A stretch of DNA of 64,000 nt, taken from positions 62,001 to 126,000 of the forward strand of contig NZ_LRFC01000034.1 of the NCBI RefSeq assembly GCF_001619875.1, written 5' to 3'. Source of the DNA: Fictibacillus phosphorivorans (GTDB lineage: Bacteria > Bacillota > Bacilli > Bacillales > Fictibacillaceae). Below the pieces are notes generated by a model. It searched no databases, was not told where the DNA came from, and was given only the letters and a program-made list of their open reading frames with translations. Below, piece by piece: positions 9,340-17,290 of the stretch (position 1 is its first letter; the number at the start of each line of letters is the position of its first letter). Position numbers and translations under genes: made by a program.

Positions 9340-10837
9340 TGACGAGCAGATTGAACGAGAAGGGCTGCAGGTCATTCTGCAGAAGGCATTTCCTGATATC
9401 CAGATTCATCAAGCGAAAAATGGGAAGATTGCTGTGCAAACAGCAGCTGAGTTAAAGCCTGATTTAGTTATGATGGACATTCAGATGCCTGGAATGAACG
9501 GTCTCGAAGCCATTCAGCAGATTAAATCTACTAATCCTTTCATTAAATTTGTGATGATTACGGCTTTTGATATGTTTGATTATGCTCGGCAGGCAATCAA
9601 ACTAGGTGTAAAGGATTACTTATTAAAGCCAAGCAGAGTAAGTGAGATTGAGGAGACTGTCGGAAAGGTATTGAAGGAAATCACCGAAGAGCGCAGATCT
9701 CTTGAAGTTTTAGAAAAAACGCTGCCGCTTGTTGAAACAGATGTTGTAACTCAGCTATTGTTTGATCATGTTCATGAAGTTCATTTGGATATGCTCGTCA
9801 ATATGCTCGACATTTCTTCAACGGATGAACCGTTTGTAATGAGTATTCTATTTCCAAAAGGCGAAGAAAACCTTTATTCGTTGGTCAAAGAAAAGGTTAG
9901 GAAATCAGCGAGTGGGTGGGTTGGTGCATTGTATGGCCAACAGCTCCCGATCATTGCTTTCCAGAAACCAGGTTGTTCTTTCCGTTCCCAGGCGGCCTCC
10001 CTTGCAAAAGATATTCTCTCTTTGAAAAATGTAAGTTCAAGCGATGGGTGGTTTATAGGGATTGGAAACGTGTGTCAATCTTTGAATCATGTTCGCCAGT
10101 CTTATCAGGAATCTTTAATTGCCACAATGGATACTTCACTGCCTGTGAAATACCGCTTTTATAGTGATGTTCCATTGCTGGGCAGTACAGAAGATAAACC
10201 TCGATCAAAACAGCGTGAAAAACAGTTTTTCGATGAGATTCGATTAGGAAAGTGGGATGAGGTTCATAAGAATGTGATCGAAATGATTCAACGTTGCGCG
10301 AATGAAGGTGCAGACTTGCTCCAAACGCAGCAGCGAGTTCTAGAATTACTTTGGGTGGCAACAAGAGTGATGAACGAAATGGGAGTGGAAACGGAAACGC
10401 CTCTCTTTTCCTATCAATCTCAGGACTATCGTCAGCTTCGGTCGGAATCGGAGCATCTCTTAAAACAGATGAGAACTTCATACGAAGCGCATTATGAACA
10501 GCTTGAAGCGGATACGATTCATCAGATTAAACAATACATTGTAAAACACTCACATGAAGATATATCGCTCGAGGCGTTAGGAAGAAAAGTGGGCTTAAGC
10601 CCGATATATATCAGCAAGATGTTCAAAGAAAAGCTAGGGGTTAACTATATCGATTTTCTGACAGAATGCCGGATTGAAAAGGCGAAGAAACTGATGGCAG
10701 ATCCAGAAAAAAGCTTAAAAGAAATCACGTTCGAAGTCGGCTACCACGAACCAAATTATTTTAGCAAGGTGTTCAAAAAAATGGTTGCGCTTTCACCTAC
10801 CGAATATCGTAAGGCTGTTCTTGGCAGAAAAGGATGA
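9317..10837 (+). CDS. Response regulator with AraC-type DNA-binding domain (YesN-like)
   Basis: A 506-aa regulator with an N-terminal receiver (D9, D10 and phospho-acceptor D54 in LVMMDIQMPG), a long central linker of about 250 residues and a C-terminal double helix-turn-helix of the AraC family (KAKKLMADP... and EVGYHEPNYFSKVFKK). It is the partner of the kinase at 7876. The frame also has TTG at 9308, but AGGGGG at 9301-9306 favours ATG 9317. Likely targets are the chvE-mmsAB operon upstream and the xylF-like gene 25 bp downstream. Confidence 0.92.
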   Translation: MLKLLIVDDEQIEREGLQVILQKAFPDIQIHQAKNGKIAVQTAAELKPDLVMMDIQMPGMNGLEAIQQIKSTNPFIKFVMITAFDMFDYARQAIKLGVKDYLLKPSRVSEIEETVGKVLKEITEERRSLEVLEKTLPLVETDVVTQLLFDHVHEVHLDMLVNMLDISSTDEPFVMSILFPKGEENLYSLVKEKVRKSASGWVGALYGQQLPIIAFQKPGCSFRSQAASLAKDILSLKNVSSSDGWFIGIGNVCQSLNHVRQSYQESLIATMDTSLPVKYRFYSDVPLLGSTEDKPRSKQREKQFFDEIRLGKWDEVHKNVIEMIQRCANEGADLLQTQQRVLELLWVATRVMNEMGVETETPLFSYQSQDYRQLRSESEHLLKQMRTSYEAHYEQLEADTIHQIKQYIVKHSHEDISLEALGRKVGLSPIYISKMFKEKLGVNYIDFLTECRIEKAKKLMADPEKSLKEITFEVGYHEPNYFSKVFKKMVALSPTEYRKAVLGRKG

Positions 10838-10862
10838 AGGCACGTAAAGAGGAGCATCATTA

Positions 10863-11957
10863 ATGGGTAGAATCGTAAACCATGTAAGTCTCATCCTATT
10901 GTTTTTGGTATTGATATGCGTAGGTTCTGCCTGCGAAAAAGACAGTACGAGTAATGGTACGCTTGGAAAGGCGATCTCTTCTAAAAGTGAAAAGTTAAAT
11001 AGCAAATCAAAGTTAGAAGAAAAAATTAAGATAGGCTTTTCAATGGATACATTATTAGAAGAGCGCTGGCTTAAGGACAAAGATCTCTTTAAAAAAGCTG
11101 TGGAGAGTCTTGGGGCAGAAGTAGAGATTTTAGCTGCGAATGGTGATGATTCCTTACAGATTGCACAAGCTGAAACGCTCATCCATAATGGAGTCGATCT
11201 ACTAGTTGTTGTCCCTCATAACGCTGAAGCCATGGCAGCAATCGTCAAAAAAGCACACTCCGCTGGTATTAAAGTGATGGCTTACGACCGCCTTGTCAAA
11301 AACGCTGACCTCGACATGTACGTATCTTTTGACAATGAAAAGGTAGGGGAGCTTCAAGCTCGAGCAATAACGAACCTAGTTCCGAATGGGAAGTATGTAT
11401 ATATAGGTGGGGCCGAAACAGATAATAACGCTCATCTGTTCAAAAAAGGTGTATTCCGAGTTCTTCAACCGTTAATTGATAAAGGAGTTATTACGGTTGT
11501 ATACGATCAGTGGTCCAAAGACTGGACACCTGCGAATGCCTTTAAAAATATGGAGTCTGCACTGAAAGCTAATAAAAATGAGATCAATGCTGTTATCGCA
11601 GCGAACGATGCCACAGCTGGTGGTGTCATACAAGCGCTTGAAGCACAAGGACTGGCAGGTGAAATTCCCGTTGCAGGACAAGATGCTGAACTTGCAGGAG
11701 TGCAGAGAATCGTTAAAGGAACTCAAGTAATGACGGTTTATAAACCCATTCAGGATTTATCAGAAAAAGCTGCAGAATTGGCAGTTGAAATGGCGAAAGG
11801 GAAATTGATAAAAACAGAACAAAAGATAAACAACGGTAAAATAGAGGTTCCATCTGTTTTGCTGCCTCCAATCGCTGTTGATATAGGGAATCTTGAAGAA
11901 ACGATTATCAAAGACGGATTTCATTCAAAGAGTGATGTTTATATGGATCAGCAATAA
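10863..11957 (+). CDS. xylF: D-xylose-binding lipoprotein (XylF-like), second copy
   Basis: A 364-aa binding protein with a signal peptide ending in CVGSAC, a variant lipobox with glycine at -3. The mature part shows KIGFSMDTLLEERWLKDKDL and GGAETDNNAHLFKKGV, typical of XylF, which binds D-xylose outside the cell. It shares the type 1 fold with the product of 2840 but the two differ strongly, so they are unlikely to be a recent duplication. It follows the regulator gene by 25 bp, with ribosome site AGAGGAGC, and has no ATPase or permease of its own; it may feed the transporter at 4032-6739. Confidence 0.85.
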   Translation: MGRIVNHVSLILLFLVLICVGSACEKDSTSNGTLGKAISSKSEKLNSKSKLEEKIKIGFSMDTLLEERWLKDKDLFKKAVESLGAEVEILAANGDDSLQIAQAETLIHNGVDLLVVVPHNAEAMAAIVKKAHSAGIKVMAYDRLVKNADLDMYVSFDNEKVGELQARAITNLVPNGKYVYIGGAETDNNAHLFKKGVFRVLQPLIDKGVITVVYDQWSKDWTPANAFKNMESALKANKNEINAVIAANDATAGGVIQALEAQGLAGEIPVAGQDAELAGVQRIVKGTQVMTVYKPIQDLSEKAAELAVEMAKGKLIKTEQKINNGKIEVPSVLLPPIAVDIGNLEETIIKDGFHSKSDVYMDQQ

Positions 11958-11965
11958 TTCAGTCT

Positions 11966-12012
11966 CCGTGAAGCAGTGGAAATATCTCCATATGCCACGG
12001 GACTTTTTTTTG
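11966..12012 (+). terminator. Terminator after the xylF-like gene
   Basis: TCCGTG and CACGGGA pair around an internal hairpin and are followed by eight T residues. Confidence 0.8.
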
Positions 12013-12048
12013 TTGAATAAACGGTTGTGTCATTCCTGCCATGTGCCC

Positions 12049-12089
12049 ATAACATGTTAGTAAACTTCATCTAACAAGGAGCATGTTAT
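12049..12089 (+). promoter_or_regulatory. Inverted repeat enclosing ribosome site and start codon
   Basis: ATAACATG (12049-12056) is complementary to CATGTTAT (12082-12089), which contains the start codon of the next gene; TTAG (12057-12060) and CTAA (12071-12074) extend the stem, leaving AAGGAG bulged. As RNA this would hide the start codon. It could also be a DNA operator. Confidence 0.55.
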
Positions 12090-12801
12090 GAACAACCACT
12101 ATAATTATAGAGTTACACCGAGTGTTGTTGCTTTTGCTAAGGGAGATGTGACAGGCGATCGTGTGCTTGATGATGTCTTTTTAACGGGAACGAAGAGTCA
12201 GGACAGCCCATTTATTGAAAATATTACGCTCTACGTAACAGATGGGAGAACAGGAGCGCGGACAAGAGTGCCTCTTTCTGACAATGCAGGATACAATCCG
12301 ACTTTGTTTCTTGGGGATTTTACAGGTAACGGTGTTTCAGATGTGTTAATCAGCATCAATTCCGGTGGCAGCGGTGGATTCATGTATCATTATATATACT
12401 CGTTTATTGGGAACAACCCGCAAGAGATGTTTAATTTTAACGTATACAATGCCACTTTTGAATATGATGTGATCTATGAGGATAACTACAGAGTCAGAGT
12501 CGTAAGTAAGCACAATGAGCTAACGTATCTGATTGATCTATCTAAACGAGATCCAGAGTATTTGAACGAAATTTATAAACCGAATGGAAAGCTGAAGAAA
12601 CCGATTACGGGCTTTGTGAACCCTTTAAGCGGCTTATATCCTATTGATTTTGATTACAATAGGGTTTACGAACTTTCCGCCTATCAAAAGATTGCAGGGT
12701 TATATAACGCAGACGCACTTGGTTATGTGGTTAACACCTTAGGCTGGAACGGCAATCAATTTGTTCTTCAAAATCAATATGTAGCGATTTCAGGGACATA
12801 A
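12088..12801 (+). CDS. FG-GAP/VCBS-like repeat protein of unknown function
   Basis: A 237-aa protein with no signal peptide and no membrane segment. Two calcium-loop-like repeats are visible, GDVTGDRVLDDVFLTG near residue 22 and GDFTGNGVSDVLISI near residue 76, as found in FG-GAP/VCBS beta-propeller blades. Such short single proteins occur in spore-forming Bacillaceae, where some are thought to be spore-associated, but nothing here proves that. It has a good ribosome site (AAGGAGC) within an inverted repeat and its own terminator. I do not recognise a characterised homologue. Confidence 0.7.
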   Translation: MNNHYNYRVTPSVVAFAKGDVTGDRVLDDVFLTGTKSQDSPFIENITLYVTDGRTGARTRVPLSDNAGYNPTLFLGDFTGNGVSDVLISINSGGSGGFMYHYIYSFIGNNPQEMFNFNVYNATFEYDVIYEDNYRVRVVSKHNELTYLIDLSKRDPEYLNEIYKPNGKLKKPITGFVNPLSGLYPIDFDYNRVYELSAYQKIAGLYNADALGYVVNTLGWNGNQFVLQNQYVAISGT

Positions 12802-12805
12802 TAGA

Positions 12806-12845
12806 AGAGATCTAACCTTTTATAAGGCTAGATCTCTATTTTTTA
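12806..12845 (+). terminator. Terminator of the FG-GAP-like gene
   Basis: AGAGATCTAACCTT pairs with AAGGCTAGATCTCT with one mismatch, followed by ATTTTTTAT. Confidence 0.85.
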
Positions 12846-12850
12846 TAAAT

Positions 12851-12988
12851 TCATGTTATAGATGTTCCATGATAAATAAGTAGCGAAGGAACTCCAAAGT
12901 AGGTTGGAATAAGAAGCCAGGCTGAAACTTTGGAAACATAGAAAAGGGCAAAAATGATGAAAAAGACGGCAATACTGGATTTTTTCAT
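12851..12988 (-). CDS. Small hydrophobic 45-aa protein
   Basis: On the minus strand an ATG at 12988 is preceded by CAGGAGGTAATC, a near-ideal ribosome site, and opens 45 codons ending in TGA at 12851. The product starts MKKSSIAVFFIIFALFYVSK and is hydrophobic through residue 40, so it is a one- or two-pass membrane peptide or a short secreted peptide. It converges on the FG-GAP-like gene, whose terminator it nearly touches. No family is recognised. The strong ribosome site and hydrophobic composition make it likely real. Confidence 0.65.
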   Translation of the reverse strand: MKKSSIAVFFIIFALFYVSKVSAWLLIPTYFGVPSLLIYHGTSIT

Positions 12989-13175
12989 GATTACCTCCTG
13001 ACTTTGTAGAAAGCTGTATGCAGAATCTATATTTCTTTAGAATATACTTTTCCCTTCATACATTTTGAATCAAACTCAAGCGTAACTTTTGCTTTTTTGA
13101 AATGAGGATATTAATATAATAGTTACTTTAAAAAAGAAAGCTATTAAGACATAAAATAAAGAGGTGGAAATGATC

Positions 13176-14300
13176 ATGATGAACGAAAAATATGCACCGT
13201 TATTTAAAACGTTTAGCTTTAAAAATGGAGTGGAACTTAAAAACCGAGTTGTCATGGCACCTATGACGAACTTCTCATCTCATGCGGATGGTACGGTTTC
13301 AGACGAAGAAATTCGTTATTATGAGCGCCGTTCTGAGGGTGTAGGCATGGTGATAACAGCTTGCACAAATGTAACAGCTAACGGTAAAGGTTTTCCAGGA
13401 GAGTTTGCAGGTGATACGGATGAGATGATTCCAAGTCTTCGCAAGTTAGCTTCTGCTATTCAAGCAAAGGGATCAAAAGCGATTCTGCAAATTTTTCATG
13501 GCGGGCGTGAAGTACCGCCTGAATTAGTTCCAAACGGCGATGTGGTGAGTGCAAGTGATATTCCTTCGGCTGATGGTAAACCTGTGCCTCGCCCGTTAAC
13601 ATCTGATGAGGTAACTTCCATTATTCGTGATTTTGGAGAAGCGACAAGACGTGCAATTGAAGCTGGTTTTGACGGTGTTGAAATTCACGGAGCGAACGGT
13701 TACTTGATTCAGCAGTTCTTTTCTCCACATGCTAACCGCCGTGAAGATCAGTGGGGAGGTTCATTAGAAAAGCGTATGGCGTTCCCTCTCGCTGTAGTAG
13801 ATTCTGTTAAAAATGCAGTGGCAGAACACGCTGATAATTCGTTTATTGTCGGTTATCGTTTTTCGCCAGAAGAGCCAGAAACACCAGGCATCACAATGGC
13901 CGACACGTTAGCACTTGTGGACGCTTTAAGCGTAAAGAACCTAGATTACCTGCACGTTTCTTTGATGGATTTCTGGTCAGAGCCAAGACGCGGTGTAGAA
14001 GATACACGTCCTCGTATTGAAATTATTAAAGAAAGAGCAGGAGATCGTGTACCGGTAATCGGTGTCGGTTCAATCTATTCAGCAGACGATGCAATCAACG
14101 CGCTTGATACAGGTGTTCCACTAATTGCGCTGGGTCGAGAACTGATCATTGATCCAGATTGGGTACAAAAGGTAGAAAAAGGCCAAGAGGAAGAAATCGT
14201 AACCAAAATTGATAAGACAAAACAAAAAGAATTGGTCGTTCCAGATCCATTATGGAACGCCATTATAAACTCCCCAGGATGGTTTCCTGGAGTTGAATAG
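13176..14300 (+). CDS. NADH-dependent flavin oxidoreductase, old yellow enzyme family
   Basis: A 374-aa FMN-binding TIM barrel of the OYE/2,4-dienoyl-CoA reductase group. Visible signatures are KNRVVMAPMTN near the N-terminus, GFDGVEIHGANGYLIQQFFSPHANRR (read in parts) with the active-site HGAN and the R-x-D-x-WGGS stretch, and the C-terminal phosphate-binding GVGSI and LIALGRELIIDP. Family members reduce activated C=C bonds of enones; the true substrate is unknown. GAGGTGG at 13161-13167 supports ATG 13176; GTG 13164 lies inside that site. Monocistronic with a strong terminator. Confidence 0.9.
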   Translation: MMNEKYAPLFKTFSFKNGVELKNRVVMAPMTNFSSHADGTVSDEEIRYYERRSEGVGMVITACTNVTANGKGFPGEFAGDTDEMIPSLRKLASAIQAKGSKAILQIFHGGREVPPELVPNGDVVSASDIPSADGKPVPRPLTSDEVTSIIRDFGEATRRAIEAGFDGVEIHGANGYLIQQFFSPHANRREDQWGGSLEKRMAFPLAVVDSVKNAVAEHADNSFIVGYRFSPEEPETPGITMADTLALVDALSVKNLDYLHVSLMDFWSEPRRGVEDTRPRIEIIKERAGDRVPVIGVGSIYSADDAINALDTGVPLIALGRELIIDPDWVQKVEKGQEEEIVTKIDKTKQKELVVPDPLWNAIINSPGWFPGVE

Positions 14301-14301
14301 A

Positions 14302-14343
14302 AGAAAAAGAAGCAGGAAGCTGATCCTGCTTCTTTTTCTGTTT
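14302..14343 (+). terminator. Terminator of the OYE gene
   Basis: AGAAAAAGAAGCAGGA (14302-14317) pairs perfectly with TCCTGCTTCTTTTTCT (14324-14339). Confidence 0.9.
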
Positions 14344-14429
14344 TTGCTTATGAATCCGCAGTTTTTCTTTTTTAAGAGGTGCCTGTGTTACAATCTAATT
14401 AAAATTTTTATTGCCAAAGGTGTTTACAT

Positions 14430-15542
14430 ATGAAAAAAATCGTTGTCATTGGTGCAGGAATTCTAGGGGCATCCACTGCTTATCACTTAGCCAAATCTGG
14501 TGCAGAAGTGTTAGTGGTGGATCGGCAAGATAGAGGACAGGCAACGGATGCGGCAGCTGGCATCGTTTGTCCTTGGCTTTCACAGCGCCGAAACAAAGCG
14601 TGGTACAAATTAGCAAAAGGAGGTGCGCGTTATTATCCTGAACTCATTGGGCAACTTGAAGAAGATTGTGAAAGTGATACGGGATATAACCAAGTAGGTA
14701 CACTCAGCTTGCACGCAGAACCAGAAAAACTAAAAAAGATGGCAGAGCGCGCAATGAAACGAAGAGAAGATGCTCCTGAAATTGGGGAAATCACAATCCT
14801 TTCGCCTGAAGAAACAAAAAAGCGTTTTCCGCCATTATCTGACGAATACGGTTCTGTTTTTGTAAGTGGGGGAGCTCGCGTGAATGGAAGAGCGATGCGG
14901 AATGCTTTAGTGCGTGCAGCGGTTAAGCTCGGTGCGAAAATCTTACATGGGAATGCGGCTATACTTCATAAAAATAATGTGGTCGTTGGGGTTTCAATTG
15001 AGGGTGAAGAATTGCTTGCAGATGAGGTTATTGTTACAGCCGGCGCTTGGGCAAACGAGATTCTGAAGCCGCTCGGAATCACCTTTAAAGTAACACCTCA
15101 AAAAGCTCAGATTATTCATCTGCAGCTTCCTGAAACAGCAACTGATTCATGGCCTGTTGTCATGCCGCCGACAAACCAGTACATCTTAACATTTGATGAC
15201 AGAGTAGTTGTTGGCGCAACACACGAAGATGAAGCAGGTTTCGATCCTCGGGTAACTGCTGGGGGTGTACATGAAATCCTTACAAAAGCATTAACTGTTG
15301 CACCAGGTCTGTCAGAAGGAACCCTTCTTGAGACTAGGGTAGGATTCCGTCCGTTTACACCAGGATTTTTACCTGTTATTGGACCATTGCCAAATTATAA
15401 AAAGATATGGATCTCGAACGGACTCGGAGCATCAGGCTTAACGAGCGGACCCTATCTTGGTAGAGAACTCGCAAAGCTTGCATTAGGAAAACCTTCTGAG
15501 CTTGATTTATCAGATTATGATGTAGCAGGTGCAATTGAATAA
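14430..15542 (+). CDS. FAD-dependent amine/D-amino-acid oxidoreductase (DAO family)
   Basis: A 370-aa flavoprotein with the N-terminal dinucleotide-binding motif VVIGAGILGASTAYHLA followed by VVDRQDRGQATDAAAGI, and the C-terminal RVGFRPFTPGFLPVIGP block of the DadA/glycine-oxidase group, where the arginine meets the substrate carboxylate. It should oxidise a D-amino or secondary amino acid to the imino or keto acid. A thiamine-type glycine oxidase seems less likely because no thi genes are near. AAAGGTG precedes the start. It converges on the HTH gene, sharing a bidirectional terminator. Confidence 0.87.
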   Translation: MKKIVVIGAGILGASTAYHLAKSGAEVLVVDRQDRGQATDAAAGIVCPWLSQRRNKAWYKLAKGGARYYPELIGQLEEDCESDTGYNQVGTLSLHAEPEKLKKMAERAMKRREDAPEIGEITILSPEETKKRFPPLSDEYGSVFVSGGARVNGRAMRNALVRAAVKLGAKILHGNAAILHKNNVVVGVSIEGEELLADEVIVTAGAWANEILKPLGITFKVTPQKAQIIHLQLPETATDSWPVVMPPTNQYILTFDDRVVVGATHEDEAGFDPRVTAGGVHEILTKALTVAPGLSEGTLLETRVGFRPFTPGFLPVIGPLPNYKKIWISNGLGASGLTSGPYLGRELAKLALGKPSELDLSDYDVAGAIE

Positions 15543-15551
15543 AAAACACAG

Positions 15552-15586
15552 AAAGACAACTTCAAAGTAAGAGGTTGTCTTTTTAA
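15552..15586. terminator. Bidirectional terminator between convergent genes
   Basis: AAAGACAACTTC (15552-15563) and GAGGTTGTCTTT (15571-15582) pair; A and T runs on both sides would serve both strands. Confidence 0.85.
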
Positions 15587-16083
15587 ATGGAACTTCCAAT
15601 CGGTGTTAGATTGAAATGAACAAGATACTCATTGACTTCAAACCGATCATATATTTTTTTGTTGATGCAAAATTTGAAGATTAAATCGTTCGTATCACTA
15701 TTAGATAACGAATAGCCTGCTGTTTCTAAAAGCTCTTCTGTAGCCTCTTCGCTCAACTCCAATGCCAGAGCTAGCGCTAGAATCGTATTTTTCTTTGGCC
15801 GGTAATCTGATTTTGAGCGTATTTTTGAAAAATGCTTTCTATCCAAACCTGCCTTTTTATAGATCTCTGTGTCCAAAGCACCTCTCTGATCAATGATTTG
15901 AAACAGTTTTTCCTGAAGTGTAGGCTTTCGGTTTTTATGAATAAAATCGTTCAATTCAAACCGCAGGCTGTTTTCTTCTAAACTTTCTTCCATGATTTCG
16001 GAGGACTTGCATACTTCTAACTCCATTATTACGTGTTCATTAAGGTACGCTTCTAATTCTAATAAAACCTTTAGATCTAACAC
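15583..16083 (-). CDS. Helix-turn-helix-like protein paired with a vWA protein
   Basis: A 166-aa protein. The C-terminal half (EKLFQIIDQRGALDTEIYKK, then HFSKIRSKSDYRPKKNTILA) has the pattern of a divergent lambda-repressor/XRE-type DNA-binding fold; the N-terminal part is helical and acidic. I have seen the same C-terminal module next to vWA or macro-domain genes in other Firmicutes, but its function is not known to me. The open frame runs upstream to 16233, but AAGGAGGAGG at 16097-16088 directs initiation at GTG 16083. It is divergent from the vWA gene, with 97 bp between the starts. Confidence 0.75.
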   Translation of the reverse strand: MLDLKVLLELEAYLNEHVIMELEVCKSSEIMEESLEENSLRFELNDFIHKNRKPTLQEKLFQIIDQRGALDTEIYKKAGLDRKHFSKIRSKSDYRPKKNTILALALALELSEEATEELLETAGYSLSNSDTNDLIFKFCINKKIYDRFEVNEYLVHFNLTPIGSSI

Positions 16084-16180
16084 AAAGACCTCCTCCTTAA
16101 ATGTCGCTTTACAGGCGACCAGAAGCTGGATAATTCTAGCTATTATTATAGCATGACAAATCGTTAGGAGAGGGTTAAGA

Positions 16181-16762
16181 ATGAATAAGAAGTTAACAGA
16201 GATCGTGTTTTTGCTGGATCGAAGCGGTTCCATGTCAGGACTGGAGAAAGATACGATTGGCGGGTTTAACGCATTTGTAAAAAGACAATGTGAGCTGGAT
16301 GGAGAAACCGTTCTTACTACGGTTCTTTTTGACGATCAGTATGAAGTTCTTTGTAGCGGTGCGCCTGCAAGCAGCGTTCATTTAACTAATGACGCGTATT
16401 ATGTCAGAGGAACTACAGCTCTTTTAGATGCTGTAGGTAAAACAATAGTGGATGTTGGCCACAGGCTTTCACAGGTCAATGAAGAGGATAGACCTGGAAA
16501 AATCATCTTTGTTATTACGACGGATGGCATGGAAAATGCGAGTCAGGAATTCTCGTATGAGAAAGTAAAGGATTTGATTCGCCATCAACAAGAGAAGTAC
16601 AGCTGGGAGTTTATCTTTATGGGCGCTAACATTGATGTGGCGAAAGAAGCGGCAAGCATAGGGATTAAAGAGGAAAATGCGTTTCACTTTGAAGCCACCC
16701 ATGATGGAGTAGAGAATATGTATGCGATTATGAGCGAACAAGTAACGGATAGAAGACAATAA
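16181..16762 (+). CDS. von Willebrand factor A domain protein
   Basis: A 193-aa protein that is essentially one vWA domain. The metal-ion-dependent adhesion site is intact: D13-S15-S17 in FLLDRSGSMSG, the threonine in RGTTALLDAVG and the aspartate in ITTDGMENAS. There is no signal peptide, so it is cytoplasmic, like the TerY group. vWA proteins of this kind bind partner proteins in a metal-dependent way; the divergent HTH protein at 15583 is the obvious partner or regulator. Ribosome site AGGAGAGG lies before ATG 16181. Confidence 0.9.
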   Translation: MNKKLTEIVFLLDRSGSMSGLEKDTIGGFNAFVKRQCELDGETVLTTVLFDDQYEVLCSGAPASSVHLTNDAYYVRGTTALLDAVGKTIVDVGHRLSQVNEEDRPGKIIFVITTDGMENASQEFSYEKVKDLIRHQQEKYSWEFIFMGANIDVAKEAASIGIKEENAFHFEATHDGVENMYAIMSEQVTDRRQ

Positions 16763-16775
16763 TAGAATGAGAGTA

Positions 16776-16809
16776 GGCAGTTTCCTTGGTAAAGGGAGCT
16801 GTCTTTTTA
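16776..16809 (+). terminator. Terminator of the vWA gene
   Basis: GGCAGTTTCC pairs with GGGAGCTGTC, followed by TTTTT. Confidence 0.82.
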
Positions 16810-16830
16810 ATTGTCATCAAAAACAATATC

Positions 16831-16877
16831 TTGCATATATTAGAAATACATAGTACATTACATGTGTAATGTACTAT
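16831..16877 (+). promoter_or_regulatory. Promoter and palindromic operator of the GntR-ABC operon
   Basis: ATAGTACATTACAT (16850-16863) and GTGTAATGTACTAT (16864-16877) form a 28-bp dyad with 13 of 14 positions matching. A promoter TTGCAT (16831-16836), 17 bp, TACATT (16854-16859) has its -10 box inside the dyad, so binding of the GntR product would block its own operon. YtrA-type regulators act this way. Confidence 0.75.
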
Positions 16878-16903
16878 GGTGGTAAGTTGGAGGTGAGGTA
16901 CAA

Positions 16904-17290
16904 TTGCTGATCAATGCTGATAGCATGAAACCTATTTATGTTCAGATCTCTGAATGGCTCGAAAATGAAATATTGAATGAAACCATTCAAGCCGATGAAA
17001 AGGTATATTCACAATATCAATTAGCGGAGATGTTTAATGTGAATCCAGCCACTGCAGGTAAAGGCATAAACCTGTTGGCTGATGATAACGTTCTTTATAA
17101 GAAGAGGGGATTAGGTATGTTTGTTGCAGCAGATGCACGAGAGATTATCCTCAGAAAAAGAAAGAATTCTAAGCTGAACACACTAGTAAACGAGCTAGCG
17201 AGAGAAGCTGTTCAATTACAAGTAGAGGTCGATGAGCTTGTAACAATGATCAAAGATACTCACCAAAAGATAAAGGAGGAGCAAGCATGA
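16904..17290 (+). CDS. GntR-family repressor, YtrA subfamily
   Basis: A 128-aa regulator with an N-terminal winged helix (PIYVQISEWLENEILNETIQ; helix-turn-helix around QYQLAEMFNVNPATAGKGIN) and only a short C-terminal helical tail, the hallmark of the YtrA subfamily, which dimerises through two helices and lacks an effector domain. In Bacillus YtrA controls ABC transporters induced by wall-active antibiotics. TTG 16904 follows GGAGGTGAGG; the next ATG at 16926 would remove conserved N-terminal residues. It overlaps the ABC ATPase gene by 4 bp. The dyad at 16850-16877 is its probable operator. Confidence 0.92.
   Translation: MLINADSMKPIYVQISEWLENEILNETIQADEKVYSQYQLAEMFNVNPATAGKGINLLADDNVLYKKRGLGMFVAADAREIILRKRKNSKLNTLVNELAREAVQLQVEVDELVTMIKDTHQKIKEEQA

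Noticed and set aside
16084..16233. N-terminal extension of the HTH-like protein to 16233
   Set aside because: It would cross the ribosome site AAGGAGGAGG and run into the divergent vWA gene; GTG 16083 is better.
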